Assembly: GCA_903859795.1 (NCBI GenBank) | Contig: CAIOOC010000379.1 | Coordinates: forward strand, 1-13,160 | Source of the DNA: an uncultured Bacteroidia bacterium | GTDB taxonomy: Bacteria > Bacteroidota > Bacteroidia > Bacteroidales > Prolixibacteraceae | Direction: 5' to 3' | Length of the DNA stretch: 13,160 bases | Shown: piece by piece, positions 1-7,998 of the stretch | Layout of the letters: each line of letters opens with the position of its first letter | Numbering within the stretch: the first letter of the stretch is position 1 | Position numbers and translations under genes: made by a program | The notes under the pieces: generated by a model | Told to the model about the DNA's origin: nothing | Databases searched by the model: none | What the model saw: only the letters and a program-made list of their open reading frames with translations

Positions 1-544
1 GACAAAAGATGTGAAACTGAAGATGATTCCTTATTATGCCTGGGCGCACAGGGGGAGCGGTGAGATGGCTGTCTGGCTATCCAATGAGTTAAGTTCGACC
101 CGGCCGGTTATGCCTCCAACCATCGCTTCTGAAAGTAAAATTGATGCTTCACACAAAGCAAAGTCTATCTCCGCCATTCATGATGGACTCGTTCCAAAAG
201 ACGAAAATGACCGCTCCATTCCCTATTACCATTGGTGGCCCAAAGAGGGGACCACAGAATGGATTTCGTATGAGTTCGATTCCGAAAAATCAGTCAGCCG
301 TTCCACTGTTTATTGGTTCGACGACGGTCCATGGGGTGGATGCCGCGTGCCTCAATCATGGAAAATTTTCTACAAGGATCATCATGGGGAGTGGACCCCT
401 GTTGAAAATAGCATCCCCTTCGGCGTCGAAAAAGGGATCAGCAATGAAGTAGTATTTAAACCTGTTACAACAAAAGCGCTTAAAATTGAGGTAAAACTAC
501 CTGAGAAATACGCAACAGGGATCTTTGAATGGGAAGTCGAGTAA
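1..544 (+). CDS. GH127-type (DUF1680) protein, C-terminal fragment
   Basis: This is the 3' end of a gene whose start lies before the window; the frame is open from nt 2, giving about 180 visible residues up to the TAA at 542-544. The GTG at nt 11 is simply an internal Val codon. The fragment begins at the end of a GH127 beta-sandwich (motif IPYYAWAHRG) and continues into an extra C-terminal domain with HWWP, TEWISYEFD, VYWFDD and a final GIFEWEVE, which looks like a discoidin/F5-8-type beta-sandwich. It aligns end to end with the last ~175 residues of the next gene, with many substitutions and small indels, so the two are diverged paralogues. The catalytic domain is outside the window, so activity (probably beta-L-arabinofuranosidase) is inferred only from this match. 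It sits 82 nt upstream of its paralogue on the same strand, suggesting one transcript. Confidence 0.85.
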   Translation, partial: TKDVKLKMIPYYAWAHRGSGEMAVWLSNELSSTRPVMPPTIASESKIDASHKAKSISAIHDGLVPKDENDRSIPYYHWWPKEGTTEWISYEFDSEKSVSRSTVYWFDDGPWGGCRVPQSWKIFYKDHHGEWTPVENSIPFGVEKGISNEVVFKPVTTKALKIEVKLPEKYATGIFEWEVE

Positions 545-626
545 ACCGGTTGGTGAAGAGCTGACAGGCGCTCCCTGAATAATTGCCTCTATCTAATTGA
601 AATAATGAAATATAGTAATTTTTAAA

Positions 627-3023
627 ATGAAAAAGACTGTTCTGTATATTTTGACCCTGTTACTGATAACAAGCGGAGTTGTTGTTGCACAGTCAGGCGA
701 CTATAAAATTACACCCGTTCCCTTTAGCAGGGTGCATGTGGATGACCATTTCTGGACAAAAAGGATTCAAACCAATAAAGAGGTTACCATTCCGATTGCA
801 TTTGGCTATTGCGAATCAACCGGTCGAGTCAATAATTTCAAAATTGCGGGTGGTCTGATGAAAGGAAAATTCCAGTCTGGCGCTCCATTTGATGATTCAG
901 ACGTTTCAAAAATTATTGAAGGGGCTGCCTATTCCTTAAGTTCAGCGCCTGATCCCAAACTTGAAGCTTATGTTGATTCGCTGATCTATTTTATGGGAAA
1001 AGCCCAGGAGCCAGATGGTTACCTCTATACCTACCGCACAATAATGGGCAATGATTCGCATCCCTGGATTGGCAGTAAAAGGTGGGAAAAAACCCATATC
1101 CTGAGTCACGAACTTTATAATCTGGGACATATGTATGAAGCTGCGGTAGCCTATTATGAGGCGACGGGCAAACGGAACCTGCTTGATATCTCCCTCAAAA
1201 GTGCCGACCTGGTGGCCAAAGACTTTGGCTGGGATGCACTCAGGAGCTATCCCGGACATCAGGAGATCGAGATCGGTTTAGCGAAGCTGTACCGCGTGAC
1301 GGGAAATAAAAAATATCTTGATTTAGCCAAATTCTTCCTCGACGCCCGTGGGAAATGTGGTTTTGAGGGGACCACCTACAACCAGAGCCACAAACCGGTA
1401 ATCGAGCAGGATGAAGCAGTTGGGCACTCTGTCCGTGCACTTTATATGTTTTCAGGAATGGCCGATGTGGCTGCCTTAACCGGCGACAAGAGTTATGTGG
1501 ATGCATCCAAAAAACTCTGGGACGATATCGTCAGTACAAAATTATACATCACGGGTGGCGTAGGCGCCGCTGGGGGACATGAGGGTTTTGGCGCTAAATA
1601 CGAGCTTCCTAATCTCTCGGCCTATTGCGAAACCTGCGCAGCCATTGCAAATGTCTTTTGGAATCAACGGTTATTTTTGATGGAGGGTGATGCAAAATAC
1701 ATCGATGTGCTTGAACGTTCGCTTTATAACAATGTGCTGTCGGGCGTTGCTGTTTCCGGAAACCGGTTCTTCTATCCCAATCCTTTGGAATCGATCAACG
1801 GCGCACGACGCAGCGAATGGTTTGGTTGCGCCTGCTGTCCTTCAAATATCTGCCGGTTTATCCCGGCCGTTCCAGGTTACATCTATGCCACTGAAAAAAA
1901 TAATATTTACGTAAACCTCTATATTGCCGGTGAAACTTCACTGACCATTGAAGGGAAAGAGATTGCGGTAAAGCAGACCGGGAATATGCCATGGGACGGA
2001 ATTACCCAAATTGAGATAAATCCTAAAACAAAATCCGATTTTACGGTGAAGGTTCGTATTCCCGGTTGGGCCCGTAATGAAGCTGCTCCGGGGAATCAAC
2101 TCTATTGGTTCAAAGACAAATTGGCTAACCAAGCTGTGGTAAAGGTAAACGGTACGCCGGTTGAAATGACCCTTAATAAAGGATATGTCAATGTAAGCAG
2201 GAGCTGGAGCAAGGGCGATATCATAACCGTTGACCTTCCAATGGACATTCATCGCGTAGAATGTAATCCTAAAGTGGAGGGGAACAAAGATAAAGTTGCC
2301 CTGCAAAGAGGTCCGGTCGTTTATTGTGCTGAAGGTGGTGATTTTAAGGATGCCAACATTATGGATCTGGTTTTAGGGGATGATGCAGTGCTCACCCAAA
2401 AATTTGAACCCGATTTTCTTACAGGAGTCGTGTCAATTTATGGGAAAGCGCGTCATACAGTCCGTAAATCGGATGGCTCTGTTGACCTGGGAAACGAAGT
2501 CGATTTTAAGGCAATACCCTATTATGCCTGGGCTAACCGGGAACCCAATCCGATGACAATTTGGTTTGCAACACACAAAGATGTGGCAAAACCTAAGCCT
2601 GCTCCGACAATTGCCAATCTGAGCAAAATCTCGGGTTCGGTGGTCAACCGCAGTATTGAGGCCATCAGGGATCAAATTCTACCTTCCGGCTCGGATGACA
2701 AAAATTACCAGTTTTTCCATTGGTGGCCTGAGAATAATAAGACGGAGTGGATTGCATACACGTTCGACAAACCCTATAAAATCTCAAAATCAAAGGTGTT
2801 TTGGTTTAATGACGGAGGGGGATGTATTGCACCAAAAGCGTGGAGACTATTTTACAAACAAGGTGAAGAGTGGGTCCCGGTGAAAAATAAAAACGAATAT
2901 GGCATCCAGCTTGACATCATAAATATCACCGATTTCGTGCCGGTGACAACAACAGCAGTTAGGCTTGAAGTAGATCTTCCCAAAGAGAGCTCGAGCGGCA
3001 TTCATGAGTGGATTATTGAATAA
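627..3023 (+). CDS. GH127 beta-L-arabinofuranosidase-type enzyme with C-terminal discoidin-like domain
   Basis: A 798-residue secreted protein; residues 1-21 form a Sec signal peptide (cut near VVA|QSG). The (alpha/alpha)6 catalytic barrel spans about 30-420 and is followed by beta-sandwich domains to about 650. GH127 enzymes release beta-L-arabinofuranose with a cysteine nucleophile held by zinc. The needed residues are present: Glu335 and Cys337 in YCETC, Cys403 and Cys404 in CACCPSN (Cys403 matches the nucleophile of the Bifidobacterium enzyme HypBA1), and Glu319 in HEGF, 16 residues before Glu335 as in HypBA1. HypBA1 has about 658 residues; the extra ~150 here (from ~655: HWWP, TEWIAYTFD, VFWFND, IHEWIIE) form an added discoidin-like beta-sandwich shared with the upstream gene and possibly sugar-binding. 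The ATG at 627 is preceded by A/T-rich DNA without a Shine-Dalgarno sequence and places the signal peptide correctly. Family is near certain; the exact linkage cut is not. Confidence 0.93.
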   Translation: MKKTVLYILTLLLITSGVVVAQSGDYKITPVPFSRVHVDDHFWTKRIQTNKEVTIPIAFGYCESTGRVNNFKIAGGLMKGKFQSGAPFDDSDVSKIIEGAAYSLSSAPDPKLEAYVDSLIYFMGKAQEPDGYLYTYRTIMGNDSHPWIGSKRWEKTHILSHELYNLGHMYEAAVAYYEATGKRNLLDISLKSADLVAKDFGWDALRSYPGHQEIEIGLAKLYRVTGNKKYLDLAKFFLDARGKCGFEGTTYNQSHKPVIEQDEAVGHSVRALYMFSGMADVAALTGDKSYVDASKKLWDDIVSTKLYITGGVGAAGGHEGFGAKYELPNLSAYCETCAAIANVFWNQRLFLMEGDAKYIDVLERSLYNNVLSGVAVSGNRFFYPNPLESINGARRSEWFGCACCPSNICRFIPAVPGYIYATEKNNIYVNLYIAGETSLTIEGKEIAVKQTGNMPWDGITQIEINPKTKSDFTVKVRIPGWARNEAAPGNQLYWFKDKLANQAVVKVNGTPVEMTLNKGYVNVSRSWSKGDIITVDLPMDIHRVECNPKVEGNKDKVALQRGPVVYCAEGGDFKDANIMDLVLGDDAVLTQKFEPDFLTGVVSIYGKARHTVRKSDGSVDLGNEVDFKAIPYYAWANREPNPMTIWFATHKDVAKPKPAPTIANLSKISGSVVNRSIEAIRDQILPSGSDDKNYQFFHWWPENNKTEWIAYTFDKPYKISKSKVFWFNDGGGCIAPKAWRLFYKQGEEWVPVKNKNEYGIQLDIINITDFVPVTTTAVRLEVDLPKESSSGIHEWIIE

Positions 3024-3045
3024 TATATTGAAAATAAATAAATTG

Positions 3046-5403
3046 ATGAAAATGAATTTGCAACGGTTGATTTTGCCAATAATCTGTCTGATAGGTTTGG
3101 CCGTAAATACAATGGCAGCTACTCCGCCCGAAAATCAGAAAACCGGCACAGAGGTTATAAAAGCAAAGGTTAAGTATTTCGCTTTGCCCGATGTCAGACT
3201 GCTCGACAGTCCGTTTAAAAATGCGATGGATCTCAATGCGGCATGGATGATGGAGATGGACATGGATCGTCTGCTCTCCAATTTTCTTTTGAATGCCGGG
3301 TTAAAGCCCAAGGGTGAACCTTACGGCAGTTGGGAATCAATGGGTATCGCAGGACACACCCTGGGTCACTTTCTTAGTGCAGTATCACAACAATATGCCT
3401 CAACAGGTGATTTGAAGTTTAAAGGAAAAGCAGATTATATCGTTAATGTACTTGACAGCTGCCAACGAAACTTTGTGAACGGATTTATAGGTGGGATGCC
3501 TGATGGTGACAAGGTTTTTAAAGAGGTGAAATCGGGAATAATCCGCTCGGCCGGTTTTGACCTGAACGGCGTATGGGTGCCCTGGTATAATGAACATAAG
3601 ACAATGATGGGTCTTGTTGATGCCTATGAGCTGACTGGTAACGTCAAGGCACTTTCCGTTCTAGTCAAACTTTCAGATTACCTCTCCACGGTGATTGCCC
3701 CTTTAACTGACCAACAGATGCAGGCGATGCTCAACTGCGAGTTTGGTGGTATGAATGAAGCCTTTGCACGAGCTTATACGTTGACAGGCGAAAGGAAATA
3801 TCTTGATGCATCCTATCGGTTCTACCACAAACGATTAATGGATAAGTTAGCCGAAGGGGTTGATATTCTTCCGGGAATACATTCCAATACCCAAATTCCT
3901 AAAATTATTGGCAGCGCAGTGCAATATGAACTCACGGGCAATGAACGTGACCGTAAGATTGCCGAATTCTTCTGGCACACTATGGTCCATAATCATTCCT
4001 ATGCCAATGGGGGAAACAGTTCCGGTGAATACCTCTCAACAGCCGGGAAGCTCAATGACCTTCTTACCCACTCCACCTGCGAAACCTGCAATACTTACAA
4101 TATGCTGAAATTGTCGCAACACCTGTTCGAATGGACAGCTGATGCCCAATATATAGATTACTATGAGAAAGCGCTTTATAATCATATTCTTGCATCCCAG
4201 CATCCACACACAGGGATGACCTGCTATTTTGTCCCTTTAGCAATGGGCACCCAAAAAGATTTTTGTGATAAATTCAATTCATTTACCTGCTGTATGGGCA
4301 GTGGATTTGAGAACCATTCCAAATATGGGGGAGCCATATATGCATACGGTACGGATGATGCCTCTTTGTATCTGAATCTATATATCCCCTCCACGTTGGA
4401 CTGGAAGTCAAGGAAGACTCAGGTCCGGATGGAAACGGCCTATCCCGAAAACGAAAACGTAACCGTAAATATCCATGCTGAACATCCGCAAACCTATACA
4501 GTTAATCTGCGATATCCGTTATGGGCATCCAAAGGGATGAAAGTTAAAATTAATGGCATCCCCCAAACTATCACTGCCTTGCCCGGTTCTTTTGCTGCCA
4601 TTAAGCGTACCTGGGAAAATGGGGATAAGATTGAGATCGCCATGCCGATGTCATTGCACACTGTCGCAATTCCCGATAATAAAGACCGCAGGTCGTTGCT
4701 TTATGGACCCGTTCTGTTAGCCGGAGCCCTGGGCACGGAGCATCGCGAAACTGGAGATATTCCTGCTTTTGTGTCGGCAGACAAGGAAATTATAAAATAT
4801 ATCAAACCGGTTAAGAATAAGCCCCTCAACTTTTTAAGCCACTCGCTGGGAGTCCCCGGGGATGTAACTTTCATCCCCTTTTATGACACTTATGATCAGT
4901 ATTATTCCGTTTATTGGGATGTCTACTCTCCCTCCGAATGGGCGAAAAATCAGGATAAACGCAAAGCTGAAACGGAGCGTTTGGCAGAGCTGAACGCACG
5001 CACACTTGATTTTATCGTTTTAGGAGAGATGCAGCCCGAGCGCGACCATAATCTCCATGCCGAAAACTCAAGAATCGGAGATTACCTGAATAAAAAATAT
5101 CGTTTTGCTTACGACAATGGGATGTTTGATTTTGATATGAAGGTGGGCTCCAAGGATCCGGTTCAACTTCTGATGACCTACTGGGGAGGCGACAGCGGCA
5201 AATCGACATTCGAACTGGTTGTGAACGATACCTACGTTGTTTCGGTTAAAATAAGCGGCGATCCCAAAAGCTTTGTGGAGACTATTGTAGACCTGCCACA
5301 GGAGCTGACAAGGGATAAGGAAAAGATTAAGGTTAAATTCAGGGGTGTTGGTCGTAATAGGGTTAGCAATCTTTATAATTGCCGCCTGATGAAACGTCAG
5401 TAA
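3046..5403 (+). CDS. GH146-type beta-L-arabinofuranosidase (DUF1680 superfamily)
   Basis: A 785-residue secreted enzyme. The ATG at 3046 is chosen because it begins the signal peptide (MKMNLQRLILP..., cut near NTMA|ATPP) 22 nt after the previous gene; an in-frame ATG at 3004 would overlap that gene and add 14 polar residues ahead of the signal. The (alpha/alpha)6 barrel covers about 40-430, opening with VRLLDSPF and containing GHTLGHFLSA. The zinc/thiol catalytic set is visible: Glu346 and Cys348 in TCETC, Cys415-Cys416 in FTCCMGSG (Cys415 is the presumed nucleophile), and Glu328 in GEYL as likely acid/base. The VYWDVYSPSEW segment near 623 and the ~130-residue C-terminal beta-domain (MTYWGGDSG, FELVVND, FRGVGRNRVSNLY) are characteristic of GH146 rather than GH127. 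Characterised GH146 enzymes of Bacteroides remove beta-L-Araf from plant glycans. It probably acts in the periplasm alongside the two GH127 proteins. Confidence 0.9.
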   Translation: MKMNLQRLILPIICLIGLAVNTMAATPPENQKTGTEVIKAKVKYFALPDVRLLDSPFKNAMDLNAAWMMEMDMDRLLSNFLLNAGLKPKGEPYGSWESMGIAGHTLGHFLSAVSQQYASTGDLKFKGKADYIVNVLDSCQRNFVNGFIGGMPDGDKVFKEVKSGIIRSAGFDLNGVWVPWYNEHKTMMGLVDAYELTGNVKALSVLVKLSDYLSTVIAPLTDQQMQAMLNCEFGGMNEAFARAYTLTGERKYLDASYRFYHKRLMDKLAEGVDILPGIHSNTQIPKIIGSAVQYELTGNERDRKIAEFFWHTMVHNHSYANGGNSSGEYLSTAGKLNDLLTHSTCETCNTYNMLKLSQHLFEWTADAQYIDYYEKALYNHILASQHPHTGMTCYFVPLAMGTQKDFCDKFNSFTCCMGSGFENHSKYGGAIYAYGTDDASLYLNLYIPSTLDWKSRKTQVRMETAYPENENVTVNIHAEHPQTYTVNLRYPLWASKGMKVKINGIPQTITALPGSFAAIKRTWENGDKIEIAMPMSLHTVAIPDNKDRRSLLYGPVLLAGALGTEHRETGDIPAFVSADKEIIKYIKPVKNKPLNFLSHSLGVPGDVTFIPFYDTYDQYYSVYWDVYSPSEWAKNQDKRKAETERLAELNARTLDFIVLGEMQPERDHNLHAENSRIGDYLNKKYRFAYDNGMFDFDMKVGSKDPVQLLMTYWGGDSGKSTFELVVNDTYVVSVKISGDPKSFVETIVDLPQELTRDKEKIKVKFRGVGRNRVSNLYNCRLMKRQ

Positions 5404-5491
5404 TTCTTTACGTCGCATAAGCAAAAGAAGATTAAATGGATATTCCATCAGCCTCTAAAAAAGAATAATTTCAAAGAACAGTCATTTATTT

Positions 5492-5498
5492 AAAGGAG
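5492..5498 (+). promoter_or_regulatory. Possible Shine-Dalgarno-like AAAGGAG
   Basis: A purine stretch AAAGGAG lies upstream of the GH95 gene, in the 120-nt gap that is the largest in the window. It is 13 nt before an in-frame TTG (5512) and 25 nt before the ATG at 5524, both farther than the usual 5-9 nt. It is therefore either a weak ribosome site favouring the TTG start or coincidence. Most Bacteroidota genes do not rely on such a motif, so confidence is low. Confidence 0.25.
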
Positions 5499-5523
5499 TT
5501 TTCCAAAAACATTGTCTATTACT

Positions 5524-7998
5524 ATGTTCAATAAAAATAGGTGTTTTCCTATAATTTTCATTATTGGAGCATGTACTATCGGGTTGCTTTTGGCTGGTAA
5601 AAGCATAAAAAATACGGATAGGAATAACAACCGGGGTTTTTGGTCAGAGAAACCAGCTCGATCGTGGGAACAATCTCTTGTGACCGGAAATGGAACGATG
5701 GGCGCTCTGGTTATGGGACTGCCTCTTTCGGATACCTTGATCATTAGCCATGCAAGGCTCTATATGCCTTTAAATGAACCGATCACCCCAGTCAATACCG
5801 GAGCCGGACTTGACACTATTCGTAAGATGATGTTTGCCGGAAAATACGGAGAAGCCTCACAATATGTGGTCGATCTCTCCTATAAGGAAGGCTGGAAAGA
5901 GAAACGTTGGACTGACCCCTTTGTACCAGCCTTTGATATTCGCATTCAGATGAATGGGGACACTTTAGTCCGCGATTATAAACGAGCCGTTGATTTTTCT
6001 TCAGGAGTGGCATCGGTAAACTGGAAAGGAGCCAAAGGAAACTACTCGCGGCAGGTTTTTGCATCCCGATCGGATACGTTGGTTGTAATCTCTATAAAAG
6101 GCTCGGGAAAAGGAACGATCAATTGCAAAGTTGGATTTGGCGATCGGCCGAAAGATAAGTCATGGTGGCAATCGTTGTACGATCAAACCAACCGTGTAAC
6201 AACGATCATAGCAGAAAAGGGATGGTTGCTTTATCAGAGTAAATTCGACAAGGAGTGGAAAGGAAGCCTCAAGGGATTGGCCGGAGTTATGAAGGTGGTC
6301 AGTAAAGGCGGTTCATCCGAACCAATTGGTGGTGAAATAGTTGTCAAAGATGCTGATGAATTATTGCTGTTGGTAAAGGTTGAACCCGGTTTCATAAAGG
6401 AAGAACTTTCAAACAGAACACTTCAAACCAGATTAAAAGAAAAAGTATCATCGGTAAAACCCGACTTTTCAACTCTTTTAAATAGTCATATTAAAATTCA
6501 TAGTGAACTATTCAACAGGGTTTCGCTTGATCTGGACGGAGGCAGTGATCGGGAACTGTCGTCAGAGGAGCTGCTGAAAAGATCAAAAAAAAAGCCACTT
6601 GCTGCATTATTGGAAAAGGAATTTGACGCTTCCCGGTATAATATTTTGTCCGCTACCGGAATTATGCCTCCCAACCTTCAGGGAATATGGGCCGGAACTA
6701 CTGCGCCCCCCTGGTCAGCTGATTTTACACAGAACGGAAATCTCCAGGTTGCGATTGCCAGCCTGATGCCTGGCAATATGCCGGAATTAATGGGTGCATT
6801 CTTTGATTATCAGGAATCAATGCTACCACAATATCGCGAAAATGCCCGCAGGTTATTTAATGCCCGTGGAATTCATGTCGCATCCCGCACCAGTTCTCAT
6901 GGACTTAACAACCATTTTGACAGAACCTGGCCAATGACTTTCTGGACTGCTGGAGCTGCATGGATGTCAGAGTTTTATTACGACTATTATCTTTATACTG
7001 GCGATCTTATTTTTTTGAAGAACCGGGCAATGCCATTTATGAAAGAATCAGCTTTGTTTTACCAGGATTTTCTAATTCCGGGAGCCGATGGCAAATGGAT
7101 TTTTGTACCATCCTATTCTCCTGAAAATACGCCCGGCAATAGTCCGGATCAGGCCTGTATCAATGCGACAATGGATGTTATGGCTGCACGACAGTTATTT
7201 CGGAACCTCATTGATGCCGGAACCCGGCTAAATCTGAATGGTGATACTATTGCTGTTTGGAAGAAAATGCTCAAAGGAATGCCTGATTATCAGGTTAATT
7301 CCAATGGAGCTTTGCGGGAGTACATGTGGGATTCCCTCTCCGATAACTATGCTCACCGCCATGCGTCTCATTTATATGGACTTTGGGATGTTACTGATCC
7401 CGATATTGCCGCTGATCCCAAATTAATGGAGTCCTGCCGAAGGGCGGTTGACGAACGGATGAAAGTACGACGCCAGGAGGATGGCGGGGTAATGGCCTTC
7501 GGAATGGTTCAGCTCGCCCTGGCCGCTGCCGCTGTTGGCGATGCTGTCGCTGTACAGGATATGATCAACTGGCTTGGTTCTGTTTACTGGTTTCCAAACC
7601 TTGTAACGACACACAACCCTCATGAGTTATTCAATCTCGACCTATCCGGTGGATTCCCTGCCGTTATTATGAAATCGCTGGTTTACGCTGAGCCTGAAAA
7701 AATAAAACTCCTGCCTGCATGCCCACCTGAATGGAGGTCAGGCGAAATTAAGGGTGTTTTACTGCGCGGGCAGATCACGCTGAAATCATTAAAATGGAGT
7801 CCTACCCAAATTGACGTTGAACTAAACTCTGGAATTGACCAGATAGTTCAGATTTCATTGCCAGGCACAACTGGAAAATGGGAGTTAGATGGAGGTAAAG
7901 CAGTCTCCGCAAATTCCTTTAAAATTAAGTTGAAAACGAGTAGCAACATGAGACTGGTTTTTAAAATGAATGAATTAAACAACAAACCAATACAATGA
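5524..7998 (+). CDS. Divergent GH95 family glycosidase (alpha-L-fucosidase / alpha-L-galactosidase type)
   Basis: An 824-residue exported protein. ATG 5524 is preferred; an in-frame TTG at 5512 would add only four residues. The hydrophobic N-terminus includes IGAC at 14-17, which could be a lipobox, but hydrophobic residues continue after it, so either a lipoprotein or an ordinary signal is possible. The GH95 N-terminal beta-domain occupies about 40-270 (GNGTMGALVMG), followed by an (alpha/alpha)6 barrel from about 350 to 720 and a C-terminal beta-domain. Residues matching the catalytic set of the GH95 fucosidase AfcA are present: Asn404 and Asn406 (FTQNGNLQ), Glu534 (SPEN, acid) and Asp706 (LFNLDLSGG, base position), plus HRHASHLYGL. 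The EMNYWP motif usual right after the NxN motif is replaced by LQVAIASLMPGN, and the usual QIDGNFG is NLDLSGGF, so substrate choice may differ. Its stop overlaps the next start by 4 nt (ATGA). It is predicted to remove a terminal alpha-L-Fuc or alpha-L-Gal. Confidence 0.85.
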   Translation: MFNKNRCFPIIFIIGACTIGLLLAGKSIKNTDRNNNRGFWSEKPARSWEQSLVTGNGTMGALVMGLPLSDTLIISHARLYMPLNEPITPVNTGAGLDTIRKMMFAGKYGEASQYVVDLSYKEGWKEKRWTDPFVPAFDIRIQMNGDTLVRDYKRAVDFSSGVASVNWKGAKGNYSRQVFASRSDTLVVISIKGSGKGTINCKVGFGDRPKDKSWWQSLYDQTNRVTTIIAEKGWLLYQSKFDKEWKGSLKGLAGVMKVVSKGGSSEPIGGEIVVKDADELLLLVKVEPGFIKEELSNRTLQTRLKEKVSSVKPDFSTLLNSHIKIHSELFNRVSLDLDGGSDRELSSEELLKRSKKKPLAALLEKEFDASRYNILSATGIMPPNLQGIWAGTTAPPWSADFTQNGNLQVAIASLMPGNMPELMGAFFDYQESMLPQYRENARRLFNARGIHVASRTSSHGLNNHFDRTWPMTFWTAGAAWMSEFYYDYYLYTGDLIFLKNRAMPFMKESALFYQDFLIPGADGKWIFVPSYSPENTPGNSPDQACINATMDVMAARQLFRNLIDAGTRLNLNGDTIAVWKKMLKGMPDYQVNSNGALREYMWDSLSDNYAHRHASHLYGLWDVTDPDIAADPKLMESCRRAVDERMKVRRQEDGGVMAFGMVQLALAAAAVGDAVAVQDMINWLGSVYWFPNLVTTHNPHELFNLDLSGGFPAVIMKSLVYAEPEKIKLLPACPPEWRSGEIKGVLLRGQITLKSLKWSPTQIDVELNSGIDQIVQISLPGTTGKWELDGGKAVSANSFKIKLKTSSNMRLVFKMNELNNKPIQ

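Noticed and set aside
545..626. Promoter or terminator in the 82-nt gap between the two GH127 genes
   Set aside because: A/T-rich near the start codon but no clear Bacteroidota -33/-7 pair and no stable hairpin.
1..3023. Recent tandem duplication of the GH127 gene
   Set aside because: The shared C-terminal parts differ at many positions and have indels, and there is no long DNA-level identity; they are old paralogues.
3004..3045. Upstream ATG at 3004 as the start of the GH146 gene
   Set aside because: It lies inside the end of the GH127 gene and would put a polar 14-residue stretch before a good signal peptide that starts at 3046.
5436..5448. Short inverted repeat ATGGA-TAT-TCCAT after the GH146 gene
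   Set aside because: Only five base pairs with a three-base loop and no following T-run; too weak for a terminator or an operator call.
5068..5448. Antisense and off-frame open frames such as 5068-5448, 9055-9513 (+), 9704-10147 and 11723-12073
   Set aside because: They lie within or mostly overlap strongly supported genes on the + strand, show no recognisable domain or signal and look like chance shadow frames.
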